Source of the DNA: Tubulanus polymorphus
Taxonomy: Eukaryota; Nemertea; Palaeonemertea; Tubulaniformes; Tubulanidae
Direction of reading: 5' to 3'
NCBI RefSeq assembly: GCF_964204645.1
Contig: NC_134032.1
Coordinates: forward strand, 9,852,275 to 9,916,274
DNA length: 64,000 nucleotides
Made by a program: the position numbers and the translations under genes. Numbering within the stretch: the first letter of the stretch is position 1; each line of letters starts with the position of its first letter. The notes under the pieces were generated by a model. That model saw only the letters and a program-made list of their open reading frames with translations, was not told the DNA's origin and did not search any database. Shown here one piece after another: positions 1 to 12,466 of this stretch.

Positions 1-15
1 ATCATGTAAGAATAT

Positions 16-245
16 TGAAGCTTGACCCAATCAGGACACTAATTTTGAGGAAATATTTCAAAATGTTCAAGTTTGAACCAATCAGGACACTAATTTTGGT
101 GATTATCTAAAGATATTCCAGATCCAACCAATGGAGACACTAATTTCGACATATGCATAAAAATCTTTAAGTTTGAACCAATCTGACCATGAATTTTGAT
201 GATAACGTAGAAATATCCAACTTCAAAACCAATTAGGACGCTGTG
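16..245. repeat. Intronic minisatellite, ~58 bp unit
   Basis: About four degenerate copies of a 57-60 bp unit with the core AACCAATCAGGACACTAATT follow one another. The block lies upstream of the first visible NAPRT exon and is therefore probably intronic. No coding signal is seen in it. Confidence 0.75.
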
Positions 246-305
246 ATTTAATGATTATATTGGTAAAATTTTTATTAATTTTATTCAAGTCTGAACCAAG
301 CAGAA

Positions 306-411
306 CCTTGTAGCCAGGACCAAGTCCAAAAGTGGTCTTAAGACTGGTTTAAAGTTGTTGTTAGATTGGCTATTGAACAAAGTTGATCTTAGACTGGTCT
401 AAACCCTGGCT
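306..411 (-). mobile_element. MITE family A, copy 1 (degenerate)
   Basis: This matches the reverse complement of the well-preserved element at 4587-4728, sharing the core TTAGATTGGCTAT and the flanking AAGACTGGT / AGACTGGTCT blocks. Its outer terminal repeats are eroded. It is one of five family members in the window (4587, 13651, 55242 and 63012 are the others). It is non-coding and probably non-autonomous. Confidence 0.7.
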
Positions 412-553
412 ATGCGACCGTCCCCGGAATCGAAGAACTTTGTAGTTCTTATATTAGTTAATTTCAATTCATTCAGGTGTATCTATTCCTCAAGTTTCGA
501 GGAAACTTTTCCCGAAAAGAAATATGTAATTCTTTTATCTTTTTCTCTTGCAG

Positions 554-3500
554 ATATTGATTACTTGCGATCGGTTTTACCGGAAAGCGACGATGAATTC
601 TTCGATTATTTACGCAACCTCGATGCCAGTAAAGTGACGCTGTACGCCATTGAAGAGGGCAGCGTCGTTTTCCCTAAAGTTCCGCTGTTGCGAGTCGAGG
701 GTCCTCTACCCGTCGTGCAACTGCTAGAAACTACGTTTCTTACTCTAGTCAACTATGCTAGGTCAGTAAAAAAAGATTTTCGTTGAACAATCTATGACAT
801 CGTCGAATTATCTTTGAAAAGATGACCGCCTTCATAAATCACCCTATGACAACATCATGTAATGATAGTAACCACTAGAAAACATTTCTAGTGTCCGGTA
901 ATCTACATGTCTACATAAATCCCTCCCATATAACATCATTATTTCAACTTTCCCTTTCATAAATTCTCCTACGACATCATTAAATTGTTTCGTAAGACAC
1001 TACCCTTAAACCATTTATGACATCATAAAGTTGCTGTCTATAGACCTCCCCAGAAACATTATGCGTCCATAACTCGTCCTGTGACATCAACTATGAACTG
1101 TTGGCCTTTGATGATGCCGTTATAGATGCCTGCCCTTGCGATGCCTGTCCTTATAGAATAGATTTTCCTCGGTGAAATAATCAAATTGTCCTAAACGGTA
1201 GGATTAATGTTCCAAACATGAAATGATGCCTGTAGTAAAACCCTCACAGAAGAAAAGGTGACTTCGCATTAAATGCCAATTAAAAGTGCATATACATGTA
1301 AAGCCTTGAGCTCTTCAAAAAAGAAGTCCGCCCTCAAAATCACTGCAGATTTTTTTAATTCAAGGTCTCTGTCATTAATTGAAATGCTTGTCTTGTATTT
1401 CTGCATGCAGTCTTGTGGCGACGAACGCCGCCCGGTTCCGATTGGCCGCCGGTGAAGATCTGATTCTGCTGGAGTTTGGATTACGTCGAGCTCAGGGACC
1501 AGACGGTGGACTGTCTGCTTCGCGGTACTGTTACGTAGGAGGTCAGTTTCGTCATCATTACTGCTTCCCCCAATTCATCAAATTACCTCTAGACCCTCAT
1601 ACAGAAAAGATGTCTGCCTCCATAAATCCCCACATCACATCGAATTACCCCTAGGCCTATATGCTTTAAATCCTATGTATTATATTATATTATCTATTAT
1701 TATCCTATATTTTCATCATTATTACCGCTTCCAAAAATCCCCATAGGCCAATAACATCATCAAATAACCCCTACCAGGAGCGGATCCAGGGGCATGTTGT
1801 GACCATGCCGACCAATAAAAAGTGCATATATTCTTAGGCGCTTTTACGAAATTGAATCTGATTCGGTTTAGCTAAATCCGATTCGATGTGGGAATACAAA
1901 AGGTTTAGTAAATCGAATCGTTTTTCGTAAATGAGTCGAATCAATTTATCAATTTAAAGGTCGCGATTCAAAAGAAAATGGGCGTCAATGGTGACCGAAT
2001 TATTGATAGATGATGGTCTGCGATAGATGTCTTAAGCCCGCGGTCGAAGAGGACGCCATGTTGGATTTCACTGACTAAATCGCCACTAACTTGCTCGCCG
2101 AGCAAGTTAGTCGATTTAATAAATCAGTTTACTAAACCGCGTCCATAAACGAGTTGATTTACCAAATCCGATTCACTAAACCGCAAGCCGTAAACGTGAA
2201 ACTATTTACAAAGATTCAGTTTCGTAAAAGCGCCTTATGATTTAGGGCGGAAAGGCATATCAGCAAAATTTTTGAAATTTTACTATCATTTTAGAGCTTT
2301 CTGAGCGTCTCTGAGAGGCATTTAGTCAAGAAACATAGGTTATATATTTAGGAAAAATATCTATTGTGTATCTCAGGTGGTTACAACGGCAAATTTTGAT
2401 ACAGAGAAAAAATAAAAAGGCACTTACAAATTCCGACCGTGTCGCCCGACATGGTCGATACAATCTAGATCCGCCCCTGTGCCTATAATCCATGGCAGAA
2501 AAGATATCTGCCTCCATGAAACCCCCGATGACATCATCACATTATGAATTTGTAATATATAGTCGTAATATTCGTAATTCGTTGCGTAGGTTTTGATGGA
2601 ACTAGTAACGTGTTGGCCGGGAAATTGTTCGGAATTCCATTGAAAGGAACTCACGCGCACGCGTTCGTGAACTCATTCACGGGAGTCGAAGAACTGTCAT
2701 CTCAGGTAAAAATTTTGAATAAAAACGCCTGCCCGATCTCGCATGTTCCATATTCCGGCGTCTCGAACTGTGGAACCGACACCCGGTTCCACATTCCGCA
2801 CGCGCACACATATGCGATTTGACATGATTTTTCTGATTCGCACAGGACGACCCAGTTAAAATATCGGGCGATAACGTAAGATTTGCTTTTCTTATAAACG
2901 CTGATAAACCTTCCTAGAAAAAGTATCTCTGAATGTTGCAACCTTTAGAAAGATAGTTGCGGAACTGACTCTCAGAGTTGAACCTACCTACCTACATAGG
3001 CTGTCGAAAGGTGGTCTGATTCAAAGGATCAAACAACTTTCACAGTGACTTCTGGAGTTGAGTCTAGACAGTCAAACCTGGAGCCATTGTAAGAGTCATA
3101 CCTACAGCTATGGATTCTTAACTGCAGGAGTTGTGGAACTAGGCTAGTCAAAACCTGTAAATGAGGAACTGGCTCTTAGAGTCAATATCTATAACTACGG
3201 AACTGGCTCTAAGTGTTAAGACTTCCACTGTGGAACTGACTCCAGGAGTCAAACCGTGGAACTGAGCACTCCAAAATGTAAGAATCTGTGGGACTGGCTC
3301 CAAATAGTCAAACTATTGTACAACTGGGGAACTCACTTCAAGAGTTAAAAAAACTATTTATTTGTGGAAGTCGCTCTTCAGAGCCAAACCTATTGTATAT
3401 TGACTCCGGGAGTCATCTGTAGTAGGTTGCACCATTCAATACCTTTCAAGACGTTCATGTTAGACACGGTATATATTTATCTGACTCCAGGCAACAGTTC

Positions 3501-6500
3501 TTCATTTGAATATATCTGATTAGATCTAGGCCTTCAATTAGTCTAATAAGCCACTCTCGTTACGCGTCTGCAATCTTAACTATTTTTAATTAATCATTTA
3601 ATTAATGGTAACTGAAGAAGAAACGCGCGCACAACGCAAGCTTTAACGCTAACTCGTTTTTAATGAACACCAATTCAATTCTATGTTCTCAATCCATTTT
3701 GTTTCAGCATATATTTTTTTAGTTGATTATTTAATCACGGCAAATTTTGAATCTTCCCGTGAGTTCAGCTCCATACCGAGGAGGACCGGGTTCGACCAGT
3801 TTTAACTTGAATCCAGTTACACATTTCTAGGTTATATTTAAACTCATTTTCACTACACAGTCAAACTTAACAGAACTGGATTCTGGTCTATAAAACTTGT
3901 CACTTTCGGACTTCGGCTTTTTTTGTGCAGGGGCTTTCTTTCAAGGAACTTGCTTTATTTGCTATCAGAAAATTCAATCTTTAAGCCTAAGCTTTCTGTG
4001 AGACTGAACTCATGGACTTACAGCTATATGGCACAAAATCTATCCGTTGCTTTCATCCCAAAGATTATTCCCAAATTTGTCATAATTGCAATTGAAACAG
4101 ACCCCACTCAAAATATACGATGTTAGCTTATTTGACCATGCTGCCCCCTGGTGTCATTATGTTAGTCTCCTTTTGTAGAATATTGTTGTAATGTCTATCA
4201 ATACTCAGTTCCAAATCCTAGATTTGATTAAGTCTAAATTGGGCTTAAGTCTTGAAATCGGTCTTTAAGGTACGTAGTGAGTAAAGCAACATAGGTCTAA
4301 GGTCTTAAAACTGGTCTTATGTTTTCATGGAACCAGAATGAACTTCAACTGGTCTTACAAATCATAAGACCGGTTTTAAGTAGATTATATTTATAACCAA
4401 AAGGATTCTAAATGGACTTAGATTGGTCAAATCGGTCTGAATTTGTTATTTCCGTATAGAACCGAAATCGTAGACTCATCTTATATTTCTTAAAACCAGT
4501 CTTTAGTTAGTTAGATCAGCTTTATTAAATTAGGAACAAAATAAGCTCAGACTGGTCTTAAGTTGAGGACTATCGACCCTGAGGCCTGGGGCCGGTTGCA
4601 CAGTCATGGCTTAGACTTAAGACCAGTCTAAGACCAACTTTGTTCTATAGCCAATCTAACAATTTAAGACCAGTCTTAAGATTTAAGACCACTTTTTGAC
4701 TTAAGTCATGACTGTGCAACTGGCCCCAGGTTCCACAGACGACTACGTTTTAAAAGTTGCTTCCTGAAACAACCCTGAAACTTTCGATTGTGGATCCTGG
4801 CGTTCCAATTGGTCTCCTATTGATTTTACCACCTGATACCAGAAGGCGTATCGTAACAATAGGGAGAAATATGAAATTGTCCCGTTTAATTTTCAGGGTT
4901 TGAAAAAATGCGGTACGAATGAAGAGATTAGTTTTACGAATCTCTGCTTGACTTGGCTGGAGAAGATCGCTCCGATTCTCGGTATTCTACCGAGTGAGGC
5001 GCACCGCGGAGAATTGGCCGCGTTCATCTCATACGCTCAGTCGTTCCCGTCGTCGGTGCTGTGCTTGATCGATACGTACGACGTCGTCAGGTGAGTCACA
5101 GGCCAGATCTCCGTCGGGCAGACAGATGTATTGTTACGGGTAGGAGGGATACATAGATGTCTTCTAGTCGCAGACAGACGATATCTCTTTGAGGAGACTT
5201 TCTCGGAACAAATATAGATGTCTACTCTGAGCAGATGCATGTTTCCTAGGGCAGACGGATACCTTCTAAGAGTAGATAGGCATGTCTTGGAGCAGACAGG
5301 TATGACGTAAGTTTCCAAGGACAGACAGATGCCTTCTAAGAGCAGACAGACATGTCTTAGAATAGACAGGTAAATATCTTCTGGGAGCTGACAGATACCT
5401 TTTAGGAACAGACAGACAGATACCTATTAGGCCTACAGTACTTTAAACCGACAGCCTTATACCTTTTGGGAGCAGGTCATGTAGGAGCAGACGGACAGAT
5501 TGCCTTCTAGGAGCAAATAGAGAAATGCCTTATAGGAGACCGTCAGATTTCCTAGGTGCAGACGAGTCTTCTAGGCGATGTCTCTAAGAAGGCTGACAGA
5601 CATCCTTGTCTCCTGTATAGGAATAGAAATTTTTTCGGGGATTGCAACTTTCCCTTCCTCATTTTCGAGATAATCGAATAAAATTTCCTATTTTCCGTTA
5701 TCCAATTGTAGGAGTGGTCTGCCAAATTTCTGCGCCGTTGCCATGGCCCTGAATGACCTTGGTTATCAAGTACGTGGTGTACGTTTGGATAGCGGTGATT
5801 TGGCGTATCTATCCAAGGTCACACGGAATGTGCTCGAAAACATCGCCGAAAAGTAAGTAATCCTCAACTGTGCGGCAGTATCATTGTCAGTGTATTTTAA
5901 GATTATTTAGGTTTGACAAACACTGGTTTAACCCATTAGCACTCAGGAATTGGACTATGTAGTGTCAATTACTCCTCAGAAAATCCAAGTTCATAACGAT
6001 ACCGAATAGCTCATTTGGCTGTTTATATCCATGCATTACAAGTTGGTGTTATTTTGTAGTTAATAGTCAAGGCTTTCATATGATGTAAGATTTGATGAGG
6101 TGGGCCACCAAAATCATGTCCTTTTGGCCCCCCGAAATTCATCCTAACTTACTTGGATTTGTAGTGAGTGCTCAGATGTGTCGTGTTCAAACTCAAAATA
6201 CTCGAGAAATTGAAATAGGAGGATGTTGATTTCTGTTCGGTATTTCGAGGACTTAGGTGTGTTGTTTGTTATAAGCTATTGGGTTCGAATCCCACTATAA
6301 CCGTTTTCGTTCAGCATACGAAAGAAGTACCGGGGTGGATACGGGCGGCTTGAGTACTAATGGGTCAAATGTTTGCTGTAGGCTTGATGTACCGTGGTTT
6401 AAATGTAACCTGTTGTTTTGTAGGTTTTGACCTACCGTGGTTTAAATGTTTAACTGTTGTTTTGTAGGTTTGACGTACCGTGGTTTAAATCGATAAGTAT

Positions 6501-9500
6501 TGTAGCCAGTAATGATATAAATGAAGACACTATACATTCGCTTAACCAACAGGTATGTTACCTTTTACGTACATCGTTAAGAGGAAGAGAAGGTTGAGTG
6601 GTTGTGTGGGGAGAAGTGATAAATATGTGTTATATCTCGTATTTGCGGTTGTACCACCATTCTTGCTCCAAGCTATTTGCGCTTGCGCAATCAAAATAAT
6701 TGAGTTCCCATGTGAACAAACTTCTATACTGGGTATTCTATATTCTGTATTCTGTATGTTCCATATTCTCAATATTGGGTTAATTTTGAACAATGGCTGA
6801 CTATGTAAAGCTGTATTGCCAACTTCTAGATAACGCATGGTAATAACTTGGAAAAATATGCGGTGGAAGCAAGGAATTTAAAAAGATAAAACCTGGCTGT
6901 TTTTCAGGGTCACAGTATCAATTGTTTTGGTATCGGGACTCATCTAGTCACTTGTCAGAAGCAGCCAGCTTTAGGTTGTGTGTTTAAGGTATGTACATGG
7001 TTTACAGCAAGTCTGCTAAGCGCTACTTAGTGTTACAGGGCCACTTGTCTCGAAATCAGGGAAAAGTCAGGGATTTTTTTTTCTTCAGAGTATCGTCAGG
7101 GAATTTATTTGAAAAGCTAAAAGTCAGGGGAATTCGTTGACTTTGTCAGGTAGTTAAATCAAATAGTTTCCGTTGACGTCATGCTTGGTTGACTGGACTG
7201 TGTTGATTGATTGGATTCTTGGCAGATCAAGTCAGGGAAAACAATATACAATTCTAGGAATAGTCGGGGGATATTCAAGTGGCCACCCAGAGAGGACTAC
7301 TCGGAAAAAGATGTGTGTTAAAGCCCTGTTTTGTGCGCTAACTTTTGAATAGATAATTGAATGAACCTTTGCGGAAATGATCGGTAAAGAAGATGTCTTT
7401 GAAAAAATCTTTCCAGCTCGTCGAAGTCAACGATAAACCGAAGATCAAACTGAGCGAGGACGTTGAGAAGGTAACAATGCCCGGACGCAAAGACGCGTAT
7501 CGTCTGTACGGAGCAGACGGACATGCGCTCGTCGACCTTTTGATAAAACCCGGCGAAAACGTGCCGGTTAGCGGACAACGCGTTCTCTGCCGACATCCGT
7601 TCACCGTAAGTTCGAATTTGAAATGAATTCAGTTTTAATTCAGAGTTGAATATTGAGGAAAACATTCAATAAATTAAGCGCTTTAAGGAAAAATGGATTT
7701 AGAAAGGATGACACAATTTCTTGACAATGCATCCAACTTGCTCCCCCTCCCCCTTAAATTCTGGTTCTATCCGTTCAAGATATGTATTTCTTTTAGGAAT
7801 CAAAGCGAGCCTACGTGAATCCTGCGAAAGTCGAATGTCTGTACAAATGTTTCTGGAAGGATGGCAAGGTAGATTACATATCCTTACATTTCCACAATTT
7901 TCATAGACCAGTTTTAAACTTAGTTTATAGTTCAATTGAGTAAGCCTCGGTTTTGAGGTTTTGAGTAAAACAGGACCGCGGTGTTTAGGTTAAGACTGTT
8001 CTATGAAAAGGCAGCCTTGGAGGTTACTATTCCCTGCCTACTGCATTGTGACTGAGATGAATACATTCCGGTGTTTTTTTTCCACTATTTCGGCAGATTT
8101 GTGAGAAGTTACCGTCGCTATTGGAGATTCGCTCCCGAACAAAACACTCCCTGAATCATATACGACAAGACCACAAGAGGGCGCTGAACCCAACTCCTTA
8201 TAAGGTAGGTTGACATATAAACAAATCGATAGATAACATGTGCATGTGTCTATCATACTTTCTATCAATCTTTGCTTTTACATGATCATGTGGTACATGT
8301 TTAAACCACATGTAACATGTCACCTTTTAAGTTGATTTTTGCTTTTACTTGTTCATGTTCATCCTCTATGTACATCTGCTTTACATGCTCATTGCATTCA
8401 TGACTTAACCACATGTAACATGTCGCCGTTTATGTTGATCTTTGTTTTACATGTTCATCTTCATCCCTTATTTACGTCTGCTTTACATGCTCATTGAGAA
8501 CATGAACATGTAACATGTCACCCTTTATGTTAATCTTTGCTTTTCCGTTTTCACATTCATCCTTCATGTACATATGCTTTACATGCGCATTGTGTACATG
8601 TGTAACATGGCGACCTTCTTGTACATCTTGCTTTTATCAGCTCAATATGCTAGATCAGAAGTTCATAGTCTTCATGAACTTTTTGGCTATGTGTATAAAC
8701 CACATGAAATGGCGACTTTTATGTAGATCTTAACTTAGCTTTTGCACGCTCATGAAACTTTTGAAATCTCTCTGTGATGTCTATGGCAGACGGAGAAATC
8801 TAGTGCATTACCACCTGAGTGTACTTTATGAGTTCCATCTAGCCAATCATATTTCTTTTTTTTGTTGATCGGTGCCTTTTTGGAATGTTTGAATATTTCA
8901 GGTTTCGGTCAGTGCTTCCATGTACGATTTTATCCATAAAATGTGGCAGTCTTCAGCCCCGATCGCCGAGCTACGTTAAAACGGCGTCTGCGATGTCACT
9001 TTATTCCGTGCGTCTTTTATTTTCGTGTATTTTCCCTCCTGTAGCTATGCATAACCATTTGTTAAACCATTTGAATCTGAATATTAAAGCACGAATTACG
9101 TATTGATGATTTTTCTAATGATATCTAATTTTCGTTGATTTCACCCGTTTATCGCATCTTTCATCGTTCATTAACTCTTGACTCTGTGCCGGACCACATT
9201 CGAGACCCTTTGGCTTACAACTCTAATGAAATTTGAGTTGCCGCAATAAAATGAAGTAGAATGCATTGATATGATTGAAATTGCATTGATATGATTGAAA
9301 GAGCTTCCTGGGACTATTGACATTGCACGTTCGCAACATACCTATTGATTTTTGTATGATTTTTAACCACAGAAAAAGATGGCTGTCTCAATCAAATCTC
9401 AAAGGGAATCATCGAAGCAGCTACGTATCCTTTCTGGAACGATCTCTGCGAGTGGTCATTTGATGGTGTGTTACGAAAATTTATAAAGGCAGCCATCATT

Positions 9501-10528
9501 AGGGATGATTTCTTAACTCTTTCAGTGCTAACTTTTAAATACCCTTAAGTGCTAAGCTAATTAGATTCTACCTCTGTGTGCATGCCATTAAAATGTCTCT
9601 ACACTGTGATGCGGTGTATTGTTAGTTACTGATATTCAACTGTGTTTGACAGGTCCTGCCATCTTTCATTAGAGGTAAAACTAATTATCAACTGCATCTA
9701 TACACTGCTATGCATTGTATCAACTAAGAACGTCCATCACCTATTCACACACCACACTGCAGTGTAGATGCACTGAAAGGGTTAAGTGTCATCTTGGGAA
9801 TTATGAAGGCAGCCATCTTTTCTGAACGTGTCTCAAGAAAAGAGGGGCAATTTGATGATGACTGGGGGCTGTATGGATTCTTGGAAGCAGCCATCCTTAC
9901 AGGGTATTTGATTATGTCATTGGAGGCCTAAGGAGCTGCCATATTTAGGGGTGCACTCAGAGGTCCAGGCCCCTGCCTACCCATTAGGGTTGCTCTCTTT
10001 ATCAAGACTAAGATTATCAAAACCTGCAATCTTTTGGTACGAATTCCTTCAAAACTATCTAACACCAAAGGTGGGACCCCTTTAGTGCCCTATGACATGG
10101 CTGCTTCATCCAAGAAATGCCTCTCCTTTTCTTCTGGACCCCACTTCAATTTTCCTAGACCCACCTTTTATATATTCGAGAACGGACTGGCCTGGAAATC
10201 AGGGAAAAGTCGGCGAAATTTGTAAAAAAAAAAGAAGCCCAATATCTGGGATACATGTTGAGAATGCTGTATTGCACGTAAAGTCAAACAGTTTCCGTAT
10301 GTGTCTTGCGTATTTGACGACTGTGTTAATTGATTGGATTCTTAGTAGATCAAGTCAGGACAAAAGCAAGTCAATAAAAGTGGTCACCCTAAATAATCAA
10401 GTGCAATAAAGCACTCTCCTACTGATAATTTATGTTCATTTTTTTTTCAGGTTTCTGTCACCGATAAACTTTACAAATTTATGCATCACTTATGGCTGGA
10501 AAATGCGCCGATCGGAGAACTGTCTTGA
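554..10528 (+). CDS. NAPRT: Nicotinate phosphoribosyltransferase (partial; 5' end outside window)
   Basis: NAPRT joins nicotinate and PRPP to give nicotinate mononucleotide in the Preiss-Handler NAD salvage route (cytosolic in animals). Visible coding exons are 554-761, 1411-1541, 2590-2705, 4897-5090, 5712-5852, 6468-6552, 6908-6988, 7417-7605, 7797-7868, 8097-8204, then either 8902-8979 or 10451-10528. All junctions are GT..AG and the phases join without a break, giving about 467 residues. The animal enzyme is about 540 residues, so roughly 70 N-terminal residues should lie upstream; I found no exon for them in 1-553. Family landmarks are the KGTHAHAF block in the third exon, RLDSGDL in the fifth and GIGTHLVTC in the seventh, the last contributing to PRPP/phosphate binding in this family. 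Introns range from about 190 bp to 2.2 kb and hold minisatellites and MITEs. No disabling change is seen, so the gene looks functional. Confidence 0.95.
800..1770. repeat. Dispersed intronic motif array (TGACATCAT family), block 1
   Basis: Irregular copies of a 60-70 bp unit occur, with the two recognisable halves AAGATGTCTGCCTCCATAAA and ATGACATCATCAAATT. The NAPRT exon at 1411-1541 interrupts the block. Related copies occur at 2490-2545, 9480-9960 (opposite strand), 11280-11340, 61680-62060 and 63160-63450 (opposite strand). Confidence 0.6.
1834..2237. mobile_element. MITE-like element D (TIR TAAGGCGCTTTTACGAAA)
   Basis: The ends are inverted copies of the sequence (C/T)TTAGGCGCTTTTACGAAA followed by T/C-TGAATCT. 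The interior is rich in palindromic AAATCCGATTC / GAATCGG blocks, and 2085-2111 is a perfect hairpin with 13-bp arms (ACTAACTTGCTCG) and a one-base loop. It sits in the NAPRT intron between the exons ending 1541 and starting 2590. No coding capacity is seen. Confidence 0.7.
2950..3430. repeat. Degenerate intronic minisatellite
   Basis: Variants of GTGGAACTGGCTCTAAGAGT recur every 30-60 bp about ten times. The copies are too diverged to fix one period. The block lies in the NAPRT intron between exons 2590-2705 and 4897-5090. Confidence 0.6.
4587..4728 (+). mobile_element. MITE family A, copy 2 (best preserved)
   Basis: A 142-bp near-palindrome begins TGGGGCCGGTTGCACAGTCA and ends with its inverted counterpart TGACTGTGCAACTGGCCCCA. 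Internal AAGACCAGTCT blocks on both sides make it able to fold almost fully. The surrounding intron from about 4200 also holds isolated fragments of the same motifs. It is typical of a non-autonomous DNA transposon with long terminal inverted repeats. Confidence 0.85.
5100..5620. repeat. Intronic GAGCAGACAGA minisatellite
   Basis: Many degenerate copies of a 30-40 bp unit built on GGAGCAGACAGATGCCTTCTA fill the NAPRT intron between 5090 and 5712. No gene signal is seen. Confidence 0.7.
5928..6369. mobile_element. MITE-like element C (TIR TTAACCCATTAGCACTCA)
   Basis: The left end TTAACCCATTAGCACTCAGG is matched by an inverted right end (GAGTACTAATGGGTCAAA). The interior contains GGGTTCGAATCCCAC at about 6280, which resembles a tRNA T-arm/B-box, but no A-box or clover-leaf is found. 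It occupies most of the NAPRT intron between 5852 and 6468. Confidence 0.65.
6371..6490 (+). repeat. Tandem triplication of a splice acceptor and exon start
   Basis: Three copies of a 42-44 bp unit each contain a GTAG acceptor-like end followed by a variant of TTTGACGTACCGTGGTTTAA. Unit starts after the AG are at 6382, 6424 and 6468. Only the third continues into the real NAPRT exon (6468-6552); the first two are decoys that repeat its first 20 or so bases. Confidence 0.85.
7040..7290. repeat. Dispersed repeat L, copy 1
   Basis: The repeat contains AAATCAGGGAAAAGTCAGGG near its start and GATTGGATTCTT followed by AGATCAAGTCAGG near its end, closing with a GTGGCCACCC motif. It matches the copy at 10186-10392. 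It has no open frame and is SINE- or MITE-like. Confidence 0.65.
8270..8740. repeat. Intronic tandem repeat, ~110 bp unit
   Basis: About four imperfect copies of a unit contain CATGTAACATGTCACC, TTGATCTTTGCTTTTAC, a TTCATGTTCATCC block and TGCTTTACATGCTCATTG. The array lies in the NAPRT intron just before terminal exon a. Confidence 0.7.
8902..8979 (+). CDS. NAPRT: NAPRT alternative terminal exon a
   Basis: This 78-bp exon follows the acceptor ATATTTCAG, is read in phase 0 after the 8097-8204 exon, and encodes 25 residues ([16 protein letters not shown]..., ending in ELR) before a TAA stop. A polyadenylation signal follows at 9245. It fits the expected NAPRT C-terminus. It is homologous and equal in length to the exon at 10451-10528, so the two are most simply read as mutually exclusive last exons. 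Confidence 0.85.
   Translation, partial: VSVSASMYDFIHKMWQSSAPIAELR
9245..9250 (+). terminator. Polyadenylation signal for NAPRT exon a
   Basis: AATAAA lies 266 bp after the stop of terminal exon a. It is the first canonical hexamer downstream of it. Confidence 0.55.
9513..9785. mobile_element. MITE-like element B, copy 1
   Basis: The left end TAACTCTTTCAGTGCTAAC is matched by the inverted right end GCACTGAAAGGGTTA. The interior has a short block GATGCGGTGTATTG and its inverse-like partner. It lies between the two alternative NAPRT last exons. A second copy is at 12280-12466. Confidence 0.65.
10186..10392. repeat. Dispersed repeat L, copy 2
   Basis: This shares AAATCAGGGAAAAGTC, the GTTTCCGTATG / GTTTCCGTTGA region and GATTGGATTCTTAG with the copy at 7040-7290, and closes with GTGGTCACCC. 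It lies just before terminal exon b. Confidence 0.65.
10451..10528 (+). CDS. NAPRT: NAPRT alternative terminal exon b
   Basis: A second 78-bp exon follows a strong polypyrimidine tract (eight T then CAG) and is also phase 0. It encodes 25 residues ([16 protein letters not shown]..., ending in ELS) and a TGA stop. It aligns end to end with exon a (shared VSV, Y-F-H-W and API-EL positions) but differs at about half of the residues. AATAAA follows at 10944. It could be an alternative last exon or a decaying duplicate; the intact frame, stop position and splice site favour use. Confidence 0.75.
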   Translation, partial: VSVTDKLYKFMHHLWLENAPIGELS

Positions 10529-10943
10529 TGACGCCGTTGCTAACCAGCGAGTACCGCATCACCATGGCATGAACCATTCCAGAAGATGGTAAAATGTAGT
10601 TTCATATGTTTTCGAAAATATCAGTGTTGATAAGTTAGCACACAATTCTAATAATGGAAAAGAAAATGTTACCGAAATCTCAATTAACGTTCATCCAGAT
10701 CTGAGCAATATTATTGGACACTTAAAAGGCTGAATCCAAGAACATGTCTAGCCCACTTTTGAGTTCGATAATGTCTGCTTTTCATAATAGCTACTCAACT
10801 ATTTAAAATTTACCATTTTGAGATTCCTTTCACTTGTCCAAAAATTTTATGTGTTGCGAAGTCGAAACCTTTTTCGCCAGTAAAAACCGACCAATCGCTG
10901 TCATTCATTTGACTGATTTGAATGAAATGAACGCAAATTGTGG

Positions 10944-10949
10944 AATAAA
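10944..10949 (+). terminator. Polyadenylation signal for NAPRT exon b
   Basis: AATAAA lies about 415 bp after the stop of terminal exon b, so each alternative last exon has its own downstream hexamer. Confidence 0.45.
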
Positions 10950-11790
10950 AGCAAAATCATCACTAGAAAAAATTGTCCGTAAGGCTCAACAAAAATGATA
11001 CCTTGTTTCTCCTAATCGGCCGGGTCATTTTGTAAAATGCAATAGAATTTGTAATCAGTTCATTACTATAGCGGCCGGGTGTGATACGGTAACATTGATC
11101 ATGATTTTGTATAGGGCAGATATAAATATTGTATAGGGCAGATAGGCGGCCGACCGGGTCAACTTTGAAGCTCCGCACAAATGAGGAACGAGGTTTGAAT
11201 TTTTTTAAGCCTAAAATTTTCATCTGTGATTCTAAAATATCTCCGACTATATATAGGTGTATCGCATGTGTAAAATCTTCTAGAAAAATGGCTGCCCTAT
11301 AGATCTCCCTATGACATCATCAGGGTAGTCGCAACTTTTTGATGGTAGTAGAGTTCCTATATCTGAACGGCAATGTTAGCTCGAGCATTTTACCTATTCT
11401 TCCGAATAATGGTCACTAGATTTGAATAATCTGTAGATAATATTTATGCAAAAGTCGATAAACCGTGGATGTTATCGTACGTATTGTTAGGAATCTTTAG
11501 AATCTGTGCTGAATTACTGATAATCATGTTAAATTATTGTTGATTAAAATTACTCTGTTATGATAAGCATATGTATGTATTGGAAAATTCTGCATGTTAA
11601 ATGTAGTATAGGAAATGTTACAATGTGCATGTTATGTTCAATCAATGCATATGTAGGGACGTGCATGCGAAGGTATGTACATGTACATATGTCAGGACAT
11701 CACTTTACCGGCAATCTTTAGACAGTACATGTGTAGATACATGTTACATGTACATGTGTATGGACATAGCATGTTATATGTTATGTATGC

Positions 11791-12104
11791 ATAAGCCGCG
11801 ATCTAACAAGCGTTTTTTGTCCGTGCCAAATTAGGCCTGGAAAACCCTTCACATGGGTGCCAAATGGGCCCAAAAACGTCTAACCAGGCCCGAGCTAAAT
11901 TTTAGCATGGGTCGAATCATTGCGTATGAATTGCAAGTGGCTCCGATAGTGGTTCACTTCGCTAAGTTTAAGCATTTTTTAGTATACTGTGAGTGGTTTA
12001 CATGTGAACCAATCTCTAATCAGGAATGTGCCAAAGTTGACTCAGTTGACTCGATGCATGCCAATTTGGCCCAAGCAAAATCGTCTCCCTGTGATCGCGG
12101 CTAT
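11791..12104. mobile_element. MITE-like element M
   Basis: The ends are inverted: TAAGCCGCGATC on the left and GATCGCGGCTAT on the right. The interior repeats GCCAAATGGGCCC / GCCAATTTGGCCC. A fragment of the same element occurs at 52180-52232. An open frame across it is not recognised as a protein. Confidence 0.55.
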
Positions 12105-12279
12105 TTTTATTCTGATGGATATATTACATTTGTTAATGAGTAGTGCTAAATCTAATTATTGCTGACTATTTTACATGTATACAGTAACATTTGACATGTA
12201 CAAATTGTTTAATGAGCTAACCGTCCAATATTTATCTTCAAATGACACAAACCAGTAACGGGATGCACATGTTTCCTTA

Positions 12280-12466
12280 AAACCCTTTCAGTGCGTTTAC
12301 ACCAGGGTGCAGAGTACAAATCGGGGATGGACTTTGCTAGTACACCACATTGCGGTGTATTGATGTTATTAGTGATGAGTTATCTCTATTGAAAGATGGC
12401 AGCACCTGTCAAACAGTGGAATATTAGTGACTAATGATACACTGCGATTAGATGCACTGAAGCGGT
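12280..12466. mobile_element. MITE-like element B, copy 2
   Basis: The left end AAACCCTTTCAGTGCG and the right end GATGCACTGAAGCGG match the copy at 9513-9785. Both copies also share the block TTGCGGTGTATTG. Confidence 0.6.
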